Source of the DNA: Ahaetulla prasina
Lineage: Eukaryota; Chordata; Lepidosauria; Squamata; Colubridae
Length of the DNA stretch: 64,000 nt
Assembly (NCBI RefSeq): GCF_028640845.1
Contig: NC_080544.1
Coordinates: forward strand, 56,457,211 to 56,521,210
Direction: 5' to 3'
Position 1 is the first letter of the stretch, and each line of letters starts with the position of its first letter. The notes beneath the pieces are model-generated. The model made no database searches. It was given only the letters and a program-made list of their open reading frames with translations, and was not told the DNA's origin. Shown in pieces: positions 32,421 to 44,344 of the stretch. Made by a program: the position numbers and the translations under genes.

Positions 32421-35299
32421 AGGGAAGTGTAGAATTGTCCTATGTACCCTGAACGTTTATACAGTAATCATGAGATGAGGCTAGTACAAATATGGAAGCA
32501 CCCTTTGGATGGGACTTTGAATAACTACCCCTTTGCTTCACCCCTTTAAAAAAAACCATTTTAAAGAAGGGGATTTGCACAAGACAGAGAAAAACGGAAG
32601 ATAAAATCACATTCTGGACAGGAACAGATGTCTATCAACAACTATGAAAGGGAAAGATGATATAAATAGAGGATTTGATAGCAAGTGAACTTGAGCAGAG
32701 CAAGCAGATAAAGAATGCATTTAAGGAGCTAAATACAGTAGACCTCTTTTAAACATTTTTAAGAAAACATAAAATGACAAATAGAATACTCTGAATCAAG
32801 GGGTCAGATTTAGATCAAATGTGTCAGTGAAGAATTATGGACTATAACAGAACAGAAGATGAATGCTATTTTAGCAAGAATAGTACCTATTATCACTTTT
32901 TTTAATTATATCCCATTTTTTTCTTAATTTTATTTAATAAAATAAACCAATAATAGAAATTTTCATAAGGAAATAACATTTTAAAGCCTATTCATACATT
33001 TTTTAAGAGTCTGAATAAAAGTGGATGTTAGAAGAGAAAGGGTCATAACATTCTTCTTAAAGCTCAGAGCTAGTAATGAGTTTGCAGATGGTATGGCAAA
33101 TAATCTCAAATCTACAATACCATTAACACTCTCCAAACATTGCAGATGATTATTTTTTCATGAATGAGTGCTGTTTGAGTAATGAAATTTGTACAGGCTT
33201 CTCCCTGAATAATGTGCAAGCATATTAAAATGTGAACTTGAAATTTAGTTAAAAAGTAAAAGAACAGCTGTCATTTTTCTGTTAGAAAGTGTTACCTGGA
33301 TGTAACCTAAGAATCAAAAGGGTATTTTAGACACATTTATGCCATATGAAGAACTGATGGCTTGAAAATGGACAGTATATTTTAAAATTGGATGCTGATT
33401 TTTTTTGTTCTCAGTAAAGCATATCAGAATACTGGCCAATTAAAATTTTGCAAGAAATATTCTACAGGTAACCACAATATTCATTAATAAGGTGTTAATT
33501 TTTACACATTTATTTTATTTATGAAATTATTTAAACATTCATCTTTGCTCTTTCACTTGTAGGAAAATAACAATTCAGAAGGAAGAGAAATTAGACAAGA
33601 AAAAGGAAAAAGGTAAATGCCGATATCTATGAACAAAACCAGGAAACCACAGTTTGTGGGAACCAAAAGGCCCTTATGGGGATTAAAAGGACAAAAGAAC
33701 CCATGTGTTCTTTTGGCAGTTTGGCAGTGGCTGTCAAACCCTGGCTGAATGATTGTTGCAGTGTGGAGAAAATATAACACTCAGAGAGGGAAGGGGAAGG
33801 AAGGAAAGGGCACTAGAGATATGCATTCTGAAAGAGAGTATCAGTCTCTGAGTAAAATCCTAAGTAATTTTATAGCTAGGTCTCTCTTTGGAGGAGAAGA
33901 ACAGAAATAGCTGAGTTAAATATGTCATCAGTTTAGAATCATTACATACCTACAAATGCTTCAAGTCCAGTCCCTCTTTAATTCCATTGATTCCTATCTG
34001 GCACCAATATAGTATTGAACTTTAGTTGACTAAATTCTTGTTTATATGCCTGAATAAATCTTCTCTGCTACATGGTCCTTTGCACCTGGCATTCTGTGGC
34101 TTCTGCTTTGTTCCTTTTAAATTTCTTTCTAGACTTTTCCCATATTTCTTCTATTTCCTTCCTTTCAGTTATTTAGTTTTTCAGTCACAGCTTTGAAGAT
34201 TTCCCCCAACTTCTTGTACTACTTCTTACAGTATCTAAAATGCATGCCTGCTTTCTTGACTTTTTGTATTATTTCAAGGCTTTTTTCAAACCTTTTAATC
34301 AATCCATTTCTGAATCAAAGCTTTCTTTCAATGCCATGATTTTCTTCTCACTCCCTATTTCTTTCTCCCCTGTGTTCTCCTACTTTACATTGATAAGGAT
34401 CAGTGAATTTCCCTAAGAAATAATGCTAAACCTATTAACTTTAACTTCACGCATACTTTGCCTAAGGAGGAACTCCCCAACCTGCTAAAAATTTATTTCC
34501 AGGCATTACCCCAGTGACAGCTCTGACTCTGATGAGCATATATTATATTAAGAATTTCTTTTCAGACATTATTTCATTACTAGTTCTGACTTTGGCCTTA
34601 CCCCAGCTCTAATCAGAATAGAGGGTGTGTGTGCATAAATGCATCAACATGCCTATCATCCCTGTCATTGTATTTTCATTCTCTTGTTCTTGTTTTTGTT
34701 TGACAAATTCAAATAAACAAACAAACAAACAAATAGTTATTGAGGAAGATTTTGTATTCTTTTTTGTTTCATTCCTGTTTCCATGATAGTTCTGGGAAAT
34801 CCGAAATCTACAAGCAATCAACTGGTGTCTCGATTTCTAACATTTTTTAGATCTTATTCACACCATTCAAGCACAATTTTTTATATTTCCTTTGGTAATT
34901 GCTAGGAAAAAATTATTGAAAATGTGGGACTGATTGAGAAACAGCATTCCAACAGTCACATGTCGCATAAGAACACAAGAAAATCCTATAAGATTTAACC
35001 AGAGGCCTACTTATCTCAACAATTTGCATCTTTAAGAAAATCTGACAGAGAGACATGAAACAAATATCCTATTTCTATTACTAGCTGGTTTTCAGAAACT
35101 CTGCTTCAGAATGTATATCATATCAATTTGACAACTTCTCCCATATTCCAGCCCCACTATCCATCAGCCAGGATCATTAGTAATTTTTGTGGGAGAAAAT
35201 TCCATACTTTGTGAAATAGACATTTTACCATTTGGATTTGTTGTTCCTTTTTTTTAATTATTTATAGTTTGCTTTTCATTTAAGAACTTCAAGATGTTG
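32421..35299. other. AT-rich stretch with no recognised gene
   Basis: About 2.9 kb. The only notable tract is (AAAC)n at 34713-34733. No element or gene was identified. Confidence 0.45.
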
Positions 35300-35375
35300 G
35301 TGCTCTCTGAGTTTGTTTGCAGACATTTTGTTGCCAGATTAGGTAATATCTTCAATGCTAGAAGGCATTGTAAAC
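35300..35375 (-). repeat. Copy of hammerhead-motif repeat family 2
   Basis: On the minus strand the order is TTGAAGATATTACC, a loop, GGCAAC, then AAAATGTC. It corresponds position by position to the better copy at 53397-53427 (CTGATGA, stem, GAAAC). The core is mutated here. It directly precedes the start of the LINE at 35376. Confidence 0.5.
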
Positions 35376-36244
35376 AGTGGCACATTTTATATCATTTTTG
35401 TTTGTGAAACATGGCTGAACTCATCCCTTCCTGACTTCATTATCTCAAACAAAGAATATCAAGTCTATCGATCAGATCGTGAAAACCGAAGAGGTGGTGG
35501 AGTGGCTATCTTTTACAAAAAGTCACTGAATCTAAAAAATATCCAAGTAGCACATAAACTCTCTCTTCCTGAAACTATAGTATGCGACCTATCCCTTGAC
35601 ACTACTCTTCGATTCTTACTATGCTACAGAGCCCCTGACTATGACATTACCCATGCAAATATGCTAACCTCAATGCTAACATGGGCTACCTCTTGCCCAT
35701 ATCCTCTCATCTTCCTGGGTGACCTAAATCTACCTCTCATTAACTGGACAACTAATGAATGTACAACAGACCCAATCCATACTACACTATACAATGCTGT
35801 TACAAACCTAGGTCTTGAACAACTTGTAACTAACAATACAAGACTCAACAACTACCTTGACCTCACCTTCTGCAACAATTCAAATTCAATTTACGGACTA
35901 CAAATTAAAGAACCTTTTTCCAACAGTGACCACTGCATGATTGATTTTCGTCTCAATATACGTCCATACTTAAATCGTCATAACAACAGTACTCCCAACT
36001 ATAACTTCAAAAAAGCCAAATACGACCTTATAAACAACGATCTTTCATTTCTGGACTGGCAAAATCTGTTTGCAACCTGCATAACCGCTGAAGACCACTA
36101 TAGAGTCTTCCTACTTGAAATCAATAGAGTCATTAAACTATATGTACCACAAATTACTACCATGACCAAGAAAAACAAACTACCCATATCAATAAAAAAG
36201 CTTCAATCAAAAAAAAAAATCCCTCTGGAAAAGAAACAAAAAAG
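35376..36244 (+). pseudogene. APE-type endonuclease domain of LINE copy F
   Basis: The endonuclease nicks target DNA to prime reverse transcription. Landmarks are the catalytic Glu in VCETWLNSS, the Asp/Asn pair in FLGDLNLPLINW, and the terminal NSDHCMIDF with its Asp-His. All are intact. It lacks the N-terminal-most block (the Asn-containing first strand), so the copy starts inside the domain. After the domain, an A-tract near 36210 shifts the frame, and the nested insertion begins at 36245. Confidence 0.9.
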
Positions 36245-37010
36245 GCTATGTTACAAATGTCAAATGATCTAAGTGCCAAAGCCCACTGCAACTACATAGC
36301 AAAAAAAGCTCTAAGAGTTGTAAACCTAATTTTGCGTAGCTTCTTTTCCAAAAACACCACACTACTAACCAGAACATATAAAACATTTGCTAGACCAATT
36401 CTAGAATACAGTTCGCCTGTTTGGAACCCTCACCACATCTCTGACATCAATACAATTGAATGTGTCCAGAAATACTTTACAAGAAGAGTTCTCCATTCCT
36501 CTGAAAACAATAAAATACCTTATCCCACCAGACTTGAAATCCTCGGCTTAGAAAACTTGGAACTCCGTCGCCTTCAACAAGACCTAAGTTTAACTCACAG
36601 AATCATCTATTGTAATGTCCTTCCTGTCAAAGACTACTTCAGCTTTAATTGCAATAATACTAGAGCAACTAATAGATTTAAACTTAATGTCAACTGCTTT
36701 AATCTAGATTGCAGAAAATATGACTTCTGTAACAGAATCATCAGTGCTTGGAATACTTTACCTGACTCTGTGGTCTCTTCTCATAATCCTAAAAGCTTTA
36801 ACCAAAAACTTTCTACTATTGACCTCACCCCATTCCTAAGAGGACCATAAGGGGCGTGCATAAGCTCACAAACGTGCCTACCGTTCCTGTCCTATTGTTT
36901 TTCTTTTCTTTTTCCTATATATATATGCTTATACCTTTATATGCTATATAACCTTTCTGTATGATAGTTACATATATTGTTGTGACAAAATAAATAAATA
37001 AATAAATAAA
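36245..37010 (+). mobile_element. 5'-truncated CR1-group LINE copy G nested in copy F
   Basis: About 766 bases: C-terminal coding region from NDLSAKAHCNYI to FLRGP (stop at 36850), the 3' UTR, and an (AAAT)n tail at 36988-37010. It is nearly identical to the host's own 3' part at 38248-38926. Short AAAAAG sequences on both sides (36239-36244 and 37008-37013) may be the target duplication. Same orientation as the host. Confidence 0.88.
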
Positions 37011-38840
37011 AAGTTTCAAAAACCGCTACAGAAACATATGCAACCAAATAAAAACTGAATGCACAAATTACCACACCAAGCAAGAAGAGAACCTTCTGCG
37101 CACAAATTCCAATCGTGCCTTTTATAATTTTGTCAACAATAAACTTAAAGGCTCAAGATCCATCCCACCACTAAAAGATTCTAACAAGAAAGAATGCAAT
37201 GACGAAACAGTCAAAGTAAACCTCTTCAACATTTTCTTTGGTTCAGTTTTTGTTAACTCCGATAACACATATCCGACATTCCACAAACATACCAGCAATG
37301 ACTATGATGATTTAACTCATATAGATTTCACAGAAGACAATGTTGGAAAAGCTCTTCACAACTTAAAACCATCGCTTTCTATTGGACCCGATGGACTATG
37401 TGCATACTTCTTAAAAAAGTTTCCATTAATATAGCAGAATCCCTAAGTATTATCTTTGATAAAGCTTTCACTACCAGTTCTCTTCCCAAACTTTGGTCAC
37501 TAGCCACAGTCATCCCTATCTTCAAAAAAGGAGACCCCAGCTTAGTCGAAAACTACAGACCGATCTCCCTTTGCTGCGTCACCTGCAAAGTCATGGAATC
37601 TATCATCAACCAATCCATTACCTCACACTTAGAAACTAACAACCTACTCTCCAATAAACAATTTGGTTTCAGGAAAAAATTATCATGTAACTTACAACTT
37701 CTCCACTGCAAAAACATATGGACTTCAAATCTCGATCAAGGCAAATCAATAGATGCAATCTACATAGACTTCTGCAAAGCTTTTGACTCAGTAGTACACG
37801 ATAAACTTCTCCTAAAACTAACATCCTATGGCATCTCAGGACCCCTCCACAAATGGATATCTGCTTTTCTGTCTAACAGACAACAAGTGGTCAAAATTGG
37901 CAATGCTTTATCAAATCCTGTTCCTGTCAAGAGTGGCGTTCCTCAAGGCAGCGTCCTTGGACCAACACTCTTTATACTATACATTAATGATCTTTGTGAC
38001 CACATCTCAAGTAATTGTGTTCTCTTTGCTGATGATGTCAAACTATTTAACACCACAGACAATACTTCTATCATTCAAAATGACCTTGATCATCTATCCG
38101 CTTGGTCTAAAAATTGGCAGCTCCAAGTTTCAACCAGCAAATGCTCAGTCTTACATATAGGAAAAAAGAACCCAAACACTAAGTACATACTAGATAGACA
38201 TTACCTTACAGACGACCCCCATCCCGTTAAAAACCTTGGAGTTTTCATGTCAAATGATCTAAGTGCCAAAGCCCACTGCAACTACATAGCAAAAAAAGCT
38301 CTAAGAGTTGTAAACCTAATCTTGCATAGCTTCTTTTCCAAAAACACCACACTACTAACCAGAGCATATAAAACATTTGCTAGACCAATTCTAGAATACA
38401 GCTCGCCTGTTTGGAACCCTCACCACATCTCTGACATCAATACAATTGAACATGTCCAGAAATATTTTACAAGAAGAGTTCTCCATTCCTCTGAAAACAA
38501 TAAAATACCCTATCCCACCAGACTTGAAATCCTAGGCTTAGAAAACTTGGAACTCCGTCGCTTTCGACAAGACCTAAGCTTAACTCACAGAATCATCTAT
38601 TGTAATGTCCTTCCTGTCAAAGACTACTTCAGCTTTAATTGCAATAATACTAGAGCAACTAATAGATTTAAACTTAATGTCAACTGCTTTAATCTAGATT
38701 GCAGAAAATATGACTTCTGTAACAGAATCATCAGTGCTTGGAATACTTTACCTGACTCTGTGGTCTCTTCCCATAATCCTAAAAGTTTTATCCAAAAACT
38801 TTCTACTATTGACCTCACCCCATTCCTAAGAGGACCATAA
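37011..38840 (+). pseudogene. Reverse transcriptase and C-terminal part of LINE copy F
   Basis: Coding resumes after the nested insertion (the CNQIKTEC and LSIGPDGLCAYFL segments). After a frameshift near 37400-37425 there is a 480-residue open frame (37398-38840). It shows KLWSLATVIPIFKKGDP, ENYRPISL, NKQFGFRKKLSCN, YIDFCKAFDSVVHDKLL, SGVPQGSVLGPTLFILYIND, and an intact catalytic FADD at 38025-38036 (residues 210-213). The C-terminal half (KTFARPILEYSSPVW to TPFLRGP) is full length. Unlike copies A and D, its catalytic motif is preserved, so the insertion is relatively young. Confidence 0.93.
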
Positions 38841-38928
38841 GGGGCGTGCATAAGCGCACAAACGTGCCTACCGTTCCTGTCCTATTGCTTTTTTTCTTTT
38901 CTTCTTCCTATATATATATGCTTATACC

Positions 38929-40291
38929 TCCTAAGGCAATGGGCTCTGCTTTTGTTTTTGTATAATAGATCTCTTCAGAAGTAAATACACTTCTTGGATG
39001 AGAGGTGAAAGTGAAATGTTTTCAAGGAATAAACCCCAAGAAAGTCCAGTAGTCTTTTCGAAAAATACATTTGGGAAAACCATGATTGGGATGATTGAGA
39101 TATCTGTAGACACTCAAGGAAGTTTATGGAGTTACTTCTTATTTTTATTCTCACAACAGGTTAAACTGAAAGACAGTAGGCATTTCCCACATGCACTTGG
39201 CCATATCAAAGACATCCTCTAACAATATCAATTTTCATCCTTGATTATAAAAAATGTTTTTAATCTCATGGCCATGAATAAGATAGCATTATTATTTATT
39301 ACAAGTACCAGTATAGAAGTAGGATTTATTCTCCCCCCTCCCAATGACATTGTCCAAAGACAGCCAAGAGATATGTAAAAGTACCCTGGAGGCAACATCA
39401 GTGACAATGATGAGTAAGATCAGAGGAGTGTTTGTACTCATATGTATGTAATCTCCCATCCAGTCAAACTACTCCACAACCATTTCTCTCACTATTTTTG
39501 CCTCTCCATTCTTTCTGAATTTCTTTCATAAGTGTCACCTTCCCCATAAAGTGCTCTGTTTTTATCACAACATCTCTCCAAAACAAGATAGAGGAGAGCA
39601 AGACATTTATGCATTGTTTCATTTGATAAGAAGAGGTAGGCTTTTGACTTCAACAGTATTCTTAACTGTATCATTTTTAAAGATGCAATACCCCTGCTTT
39701 TCACCACTGCAATGATCCTGTCAGATAATTCTTCTTTTCTTGCAAACTACAAATAAATGATTACTAAATCTGGGTTCTCCAGGGAGATGCTGGTACACCA
39801 GGAACAAGGTCAGGTAATGCTAGTTCTTAAACAAAGAGTCTTGGACAGAATTTCAAACAGAATATACCAAGATGTTACCTAGAGCTGAGGTAAATTTTAT
39901 TTTAAGCCATCATTATGCTTGGTTCAATTTATAAATAACAAATTTCAGAAGTCTTAATAACAAGTCTTATTGTTGCAATTTAATATATTTCTATCATCTG
40001 TGTTGGAAGGTAAATACTGAAAAATCCTCAATGCTGAAAGGTCCAAGAGAACTCAATGTTGCCAACTCGGTGTCATCAGTTCACTGCCACCAGCTCACCA
40101 CTGCCAAATTGCCAACTCATCACTGCCAAGTTGTGATGCTGAAAGGCTTTGTCTCTGCAAAGACGGAAGCACTGATTCATGGAATTACATTCCAAGATAA
40201 CACTGTTGATAGCAAAGAAGACTATGTATGAATGCATGACTTTGGACCTTTTTATTAAGCATGCTACACTATAATATGTACAACATGTGGC
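38929..40291. other. Unassigned sequence with a minor repeated word
   Basis: No gene recognised. At 40058-40136 the words GCCAACTC, CACTGCCA and AGTT recur irregularly, a small degenerate minisatellite. Confidence 0.45.
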
Positions 40292-40370
40292 CCTTCCTTC
40301 CTTCCTTCCTTCCTTCCTTCCTTCCTTCCTTCCTTCCTTCCTTCCTTCCTTCCCGCCTGCCTGCCTTCCT
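40292..40370. repeat. (CTTC)n microsatellite
   Basis: About 17 TTCC units ending in a few CTGC variants. Confidence 0.97.
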
Positions 40371-40460
40371 AAATTAATTGATTACTGAAGTATGTCAAAA
40401 ACAAGGAAGTGAAACTGGCTTTTTCTTATTTATCAGCTAACTTATATTTGCCAATTCCAG

Positions 40461-40836
40461 TTGCCTATCTACGGACTCCACTTATGACTCCCCAAAGCCC
40501 ACGTTGAAGCACCAATTGCCGGATCCATAGTATTAGCTGCCATTCTACTAAAACTGGGCGGTTACGGTATAATCCGTATAATACAGATGCTCCCAATAAT
40601 AAAAACAGACTTATTTCTACCATTTATTGTTCTCTCGCTATGAGGGGCAGCACTAGCCAGACTAACATGTCACAACAAACCGACCTAAAATCACTAATCG
40701 CATACTCATCAATTAGCCATATGGGTTTAGTAATCGCAGCAATCATAATCCAAACACAATGAAGCCTATCGGGAGCCATGTATCTTATAATCGCCCACGG
40801 ATTCACCTCATCAGCACTATTCTGTCTAGCCAATTC
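40461..40836 (+). pseudogene. MT-ND4: Nuclear copy of mitochondrial ND4 (NUMT)
   Basis: The sequence encodes an internal part of NADH dehydrogenase subunit 4, a membrane subunit of respiratory complex I. Read with the mitochondrial code (TGA as Trp, ATA as Met), it gives [57 protein letters not shown] and [20 protein letters not shown] codons at several Trp positions show mitochondrial origin. One missing base near 40670 shifts the frame; otherwise the frame is open, so the transfer is recent. The 125 or so codons are about a quarter of the gene. It cannot function in the nucleus. The word GCCAATTCCAGTTGC occurs at both edges. Confidence 0.96.
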
Positions 40837-41385
40837 CAGTTGCTCATTTTTCTACCTTTAGTTTTCTAGCATCTAGTTATTTTCAGTTGTCAAGTCCTAC
40901 AGGGACTGTCTACGTTGGTAAACATGGCAAGGTCTGTCTCATTTTCCTTTGTAACTATTGCTGCCCCAGTGTTTTTTCATATATTCTTTTATTTTACATT
41001 CTTGTGACTTGAAAATTCAAAGTTATGTCTTATGGAAGGATGGAGAAATAAAACATCTTATATAATCCTGGCAGAGTATTGAACTTGGACCCACTTCATT
41101 CCTGCTACTGTGCTATGATTGATAGATGTTCTGTTATGGCTGATGACATGCTGAAAATGGATGTCAGCAGAATTAGAGAAGAACATAAATGCTACACTCA
41201 CAAATCAGGACAGTATTATCTGACAATGTCTCAGAACCAGCAGAACAGAATGTGATTGTGATTGGCAATCTGGATGGTAATTGTTATGATGATATTATTT
41301 TATGTTGCTTTAACAATAGGGGGATAGTACTAAGTCAGTAGTAGACAGATGACAAGTAACTGACTTAAAATCACTCAGGATGTTC
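40837..41385. other. Unassigned sequence
   Basis: No gene or repeat recognised. GGATGTTC at 41378-41385 is the left target duplication of the following hAT-like element. Confidence 0.45.
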
Positions 41386-41987
41386 CAGGGGTGAAATGCT
41401 CCCGGTTTGGACTGGATCATGCGATCCGGTAGCGATGGGGGCAGGTAGTTCGGAGAACCGGTAGCAAAAATCCCTGCCCCCCCCCCACTGCCCACACCTT
41501 GCTGTTTCTCTTCTCTGTCCCTGAAGCTCTCGGTGGTGATATAGCTGCAAATGGCCTTAAATGACTGCCGTGGTACTTCAAAGGGCCTCACTACAGCTGA
41601 TCAGCGCTGTAGGCAGCTAGTAGACCAGTGCCTCTTTTTTTTAAAGAAGGTAGACTGGTGCCTACCATAAAAAGGCACTTTGTAGACCGGGGCCTCTCAG
41701 TAAAAGGCACTTTATAGACCGGGGCTCTCAGTAAAAGGTAATTGGTAGACTGGGGCTTCTATTTTTAAAGAGGTAGATGAGTGCCTCTCAGTAAAAGGCA
41801 ATTGGAAGACCGGGGCCTCTATTTTTAAAGAAGGTAAACCGGTGCTTCCCAAGTTTTGTATACTTTATTATTTTTATTATTTATTATTATTGACCATGCC
41901 CATTCAGTCACCTGACCACCAAGCCACACCCACTAATTAAGCCACGCCCACAGAACTGGTAGGGAAATTTTTTAGATTTCACCCCTG
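41386..41987. mobile_element. Non-autonomous hAT-like DNA transposon with internal minisatellite
   Basis: 602 bp with terminal inverted repeats CAGGGGTGAAAT / ATTTCACCCCTG, flanked by an 8-bp target duplication GGATGTTC (41378-41385) / GGATGCTC (41988-41995, one mismatch). An 8-bp duplication and CAGxGGTG ends are typical of hAT elements. No transposase frame is present. The middle (41609-41855) is an imperfect tandem array of a 40-60-bp unit built around AGACCGGGGCCTCTCAGTAA and AAAGGCACTT. Confidence 0.88.
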
Positions 41988-42012
41988 GGATGCTCTATCA
42001 TTAAGTAAGTAC

Positions 42013-42066
42013 CTGAGTTTGGGTCTCTCCAATGTCATATCATATCCTAATCACTACACCACATCA
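42013..42066 (-). repeat. tRNA-SINE head fragment
   Basis: Antisense of GTGTAGTGATTAGGATATGA, matching the head of the second tRNA-SINE family in this window (43748, 50070, 54795, 62938). Confidence 0.4.
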
Positions 42067-42860
42067 TAAACTAGCAATATGAGATATGGTGGGAGGGAAA
42101 CCCTTCTGTTCCCTTTTTCTGCACAGTGTTATGAACTGTCTTTTCTTAATTGCTTTTTCCAAAGAAGCAGCATTCCAAAATGCTACCATCTTATTGGATT
42201 TCTTCCAGTCCTTTTATATCTACATATGCTTGCATTTTAACATGAGATAATTGAATGTTCTACATCCTTTTGGGGGATGTATATGTTATAATTACTTTTT
42301 TTCTCCCATCCGTCATGAACTAGAGATTATTTTCAATTTTTATAGAAACGGTATCTACTAAATCTCTTCTTTATTTGATCAAATATGGGTTTCTTTAAAA
42401 GTATCTAAAAATAAAAGGCATACTACTAAAAGTTGCATGCAAACAGCTTAGTTACATTTTATAAACAGCTCATGTAGAAATATGAATATATATTGTCAAA
42501 GCCTGCATTAGGGTAATGTCATGTCAAAGAACAAAAACAGAGTAAATTACATTAAAATAAAGATTTTTTTAGCAATTTAGATTGTTATTTAAATTAGTAA
42601 AAGATGCATGTAAAACTTTTCTATGTTACAAGGATTAAAAGTTATGACACATTTTTTAAAAATTGTACAAAGATTGGGAAAATGCTGACGCTGAATAAAG
42701 AGGAGTCCTACATAAAGAGGACAGAATTTGTAATGATTGACACATGCTTAGACACTTTTGATGAAAACAACTGCATACATTTTTAACCTATTTTCTTTCA
42801 AAAATTACTTTTTAATCTCCTCAAGGGAAAGCAAAGAGTTATTTCATTGTTTCATTCAGT
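42067..42860. other. Unassigned AT-rich sequence
   Basis: No gene or element recognised. Open frames of about 60 codons are random-looking. Confidence 0.4.
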
Positions 42861-42862
42861 AT

Positions 42863-42909
<47 letters not shown>

Positions 42910-43072
42910 TTTTGTCACAACAGTATATATAAGCATAAGCATGAAAATAACTATATAATATATAAGTATATATATAAGCATAAGTATGTACTAACTATAT
43001 TAATTGGATATAATGAAAGGAAACAATAGGACAGGAACGGTAGGAACGTTTGTGCTCTTATGCACGCCCCTT
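42861..43072 (-). mobile_element. CR1-group LINE copy E, 3' UTR only
   Basis: (ATTT)n tail at 42861-42911, then antisense TTTTGTCACAACAGTATATA and the conserved 3' UTR up to GCACGCCCCTTA. The matching sense sequence is at 36851-36995. An L2-like fragment abuts it at 43073. Confidence 0.92.
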
Positions 43073-43612
43073 AGTTTAGTTTAGTTTAGTTTTAGTTTTA
43101 TTAAATTTTTATACCGCCCTTCTCCCGAAGGACTCAGGGCGGTGTACAGCCGAAATAAAATACAGAGTATAAACAATTAAAAGAAATTAAAAGAAACTAT
43201 TAATAAATGGCCGATAATTTAAAAATTTAAAAAATTTACAAATGTTTAAAATCTCTAAAACCCCAATTTAAAATCACTATTTATGCCAGTCCTGCTTGAA
43301 TAAATAAGTATGTTTTTAGCTCACGACGGAAGGTCCGAAGATCAGGAACTTGACGTAAGCCAGGGGGGAGTTCGTTCCAGAGCGTCGGTGCTCCCACAGA
43401 GAAGGCCCTACCCCTGGGAGCCGCCAGCCGACATTGTTTGGCGGACGGCACCCTGAGAAGGCCCTCTCTGTGAGAGCGTACGGGTCGATGGGAGGCATAC
43501 GGTAACAGCAGGCGGTCTCGTAAGTACCCGGGTCCTAAGCCATGGAGCGCTTTAAAGGTGGTAACCAGGATCTTGAAGCGCACCCGACAGACCACAGGAA
43601 GCCAGTGCTTCC
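43073..43612 (-). mobile_element. L2-like LINE 3' fragment
   Basis: Tail of TTTAG units (43073-43095), then TTTTTATACCGCCCTTCTCC and the C-terminal coding region. The minus-strand frame at 43281-43652 reads GPGYLRDRLLLPYASHRPVR, GRAFSVGAPTLWNELPPGL, LRTFRRELKTYLFIQAGLA. It is cut near 43612 at the HWLPV block. The frame is open through the retained part, so this copy is fairly young. Confidence 0.93.
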
Positions 43613-43747
43613 TTACATGTTTGTGGTTCCCAAGTTGACTTAATGATGACAAAATGATGGAAAGGTGTCTAACATAGTTTTTAAATACACATTTCTTTGT
43701 TCCATCAGCAACTGATTCTAGACAATAACCTGTTGAAGAGGATTAGC

Positions 43748-43945
43748 TTGGTGTAGCAGTTGAAGTTCTGGACCAGAAACCAGGAGTTTGTGAGTTCTGT
43801 TCCTTCCTTAAATATGAAAGTCAACTAGGTGAGTTTGGGTCAACCTTACCTCACAGATTTGTAATTCATGAAAACATAGGGAATGGGAACACCTTGAGTG
43901 ATACAAAATGAAGGGAATATATGAATCTAACAATAAAGCAATACC
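43748..43945 (+). mobile_element. tRNA-derived SINE, second family
   Basis: Head with TGGTGTAGCAGTTGAAGTTC (A-box area) and GTTTGTGAGTTCTGTTCC (B-box area). The body GAGTTTGGGTCAACC follows, then an end CACCTTGAGTGATACAAAAT. It is a diverged copy. Confidence 0.6.
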
Positions 43946-43979
43946 ATAAAGCAAATTTAGGGACAAATAGAAATACCAG

Positions 43980-44332
43980 ATAAGGGATGCAGTGGTGCAG
44001 TGGCTAAGATGCTGAGCTTTTTGATCGAAAGGTCAGCAGTTCAGCTGAATCCCTAGTGCCGCATAACAGGGTGAGCTCCCATTACTTTCCCAGCTTCTGC
44101 CAACTTAGCAGTTTGAAAGCACATAAAAAGTGCAAGTAGAAAAATAGGGATCACCTTTGGTGGGAAGGTAAGAGCATTCTGTGGGCCTCTGCCATTTAGT
44201 CATGTTGGTCACATGACCATGGAGATGTCTTCAGACAGTGCTGGCTCTTTGGCTTTGAAACAGAGATGAGCACCGCCCCCTAGAGTCAGGAACAACTAGC
44301 ACATATGTGCAAGGGGAACCTTTACTTTAGAT
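43980..44332 (+). mobile_element. tRNA-derived SINE with Bov-B-like 3' end (Sauria SINE type)
   Basis: Sense copy of the element at 15369-15709. The tRNA-like head is GCAGTGGCTAAGATGCTGAG with a B-box area at about 44030-44050. The middle region follows, then the end CCCCCTAGAGTCAGGAACAA and AAGGGGAACCTTTACTTT. A flanking duplication ATACCAG is at 43973-43979 and 44333-44339. Confidence 0.88.
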
Positions 44333-44344
44333 ATACCAGTCCTA

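Larger units (their letters stand above)
35376..38928 (+). mobile_element. CR1-group LINE copy F, nearly complete, with nested self-insertion
   Basis: The best-preserved copy of the family. It has the endonuclease (35376-36244), then an inserted 5'-truncated copy of the same family (36245-37010), then the rest of pol (37011-38840) and part of the 3' UTR, breaking off near 38928 without the AAAT tail. Removing the insert rejoins the host at AAAAAAG/TTTC. A few frameshifts remain. Confidence 0.9.

Noticed and set aside
40058..40136. Recurring words that could suggest a CRISPR-like array
   Set aside because: Spacing is irregular and the repeats are short and degenerate. The context is a vertebrate nuclear genome, so a minisatellite is the simpler reading.
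42758..43029. Frames with Leu-Phe-Ile-Tyr repeats
   Set aside because: They are translations of the (ATTT)n tail of a LINE 3' end.
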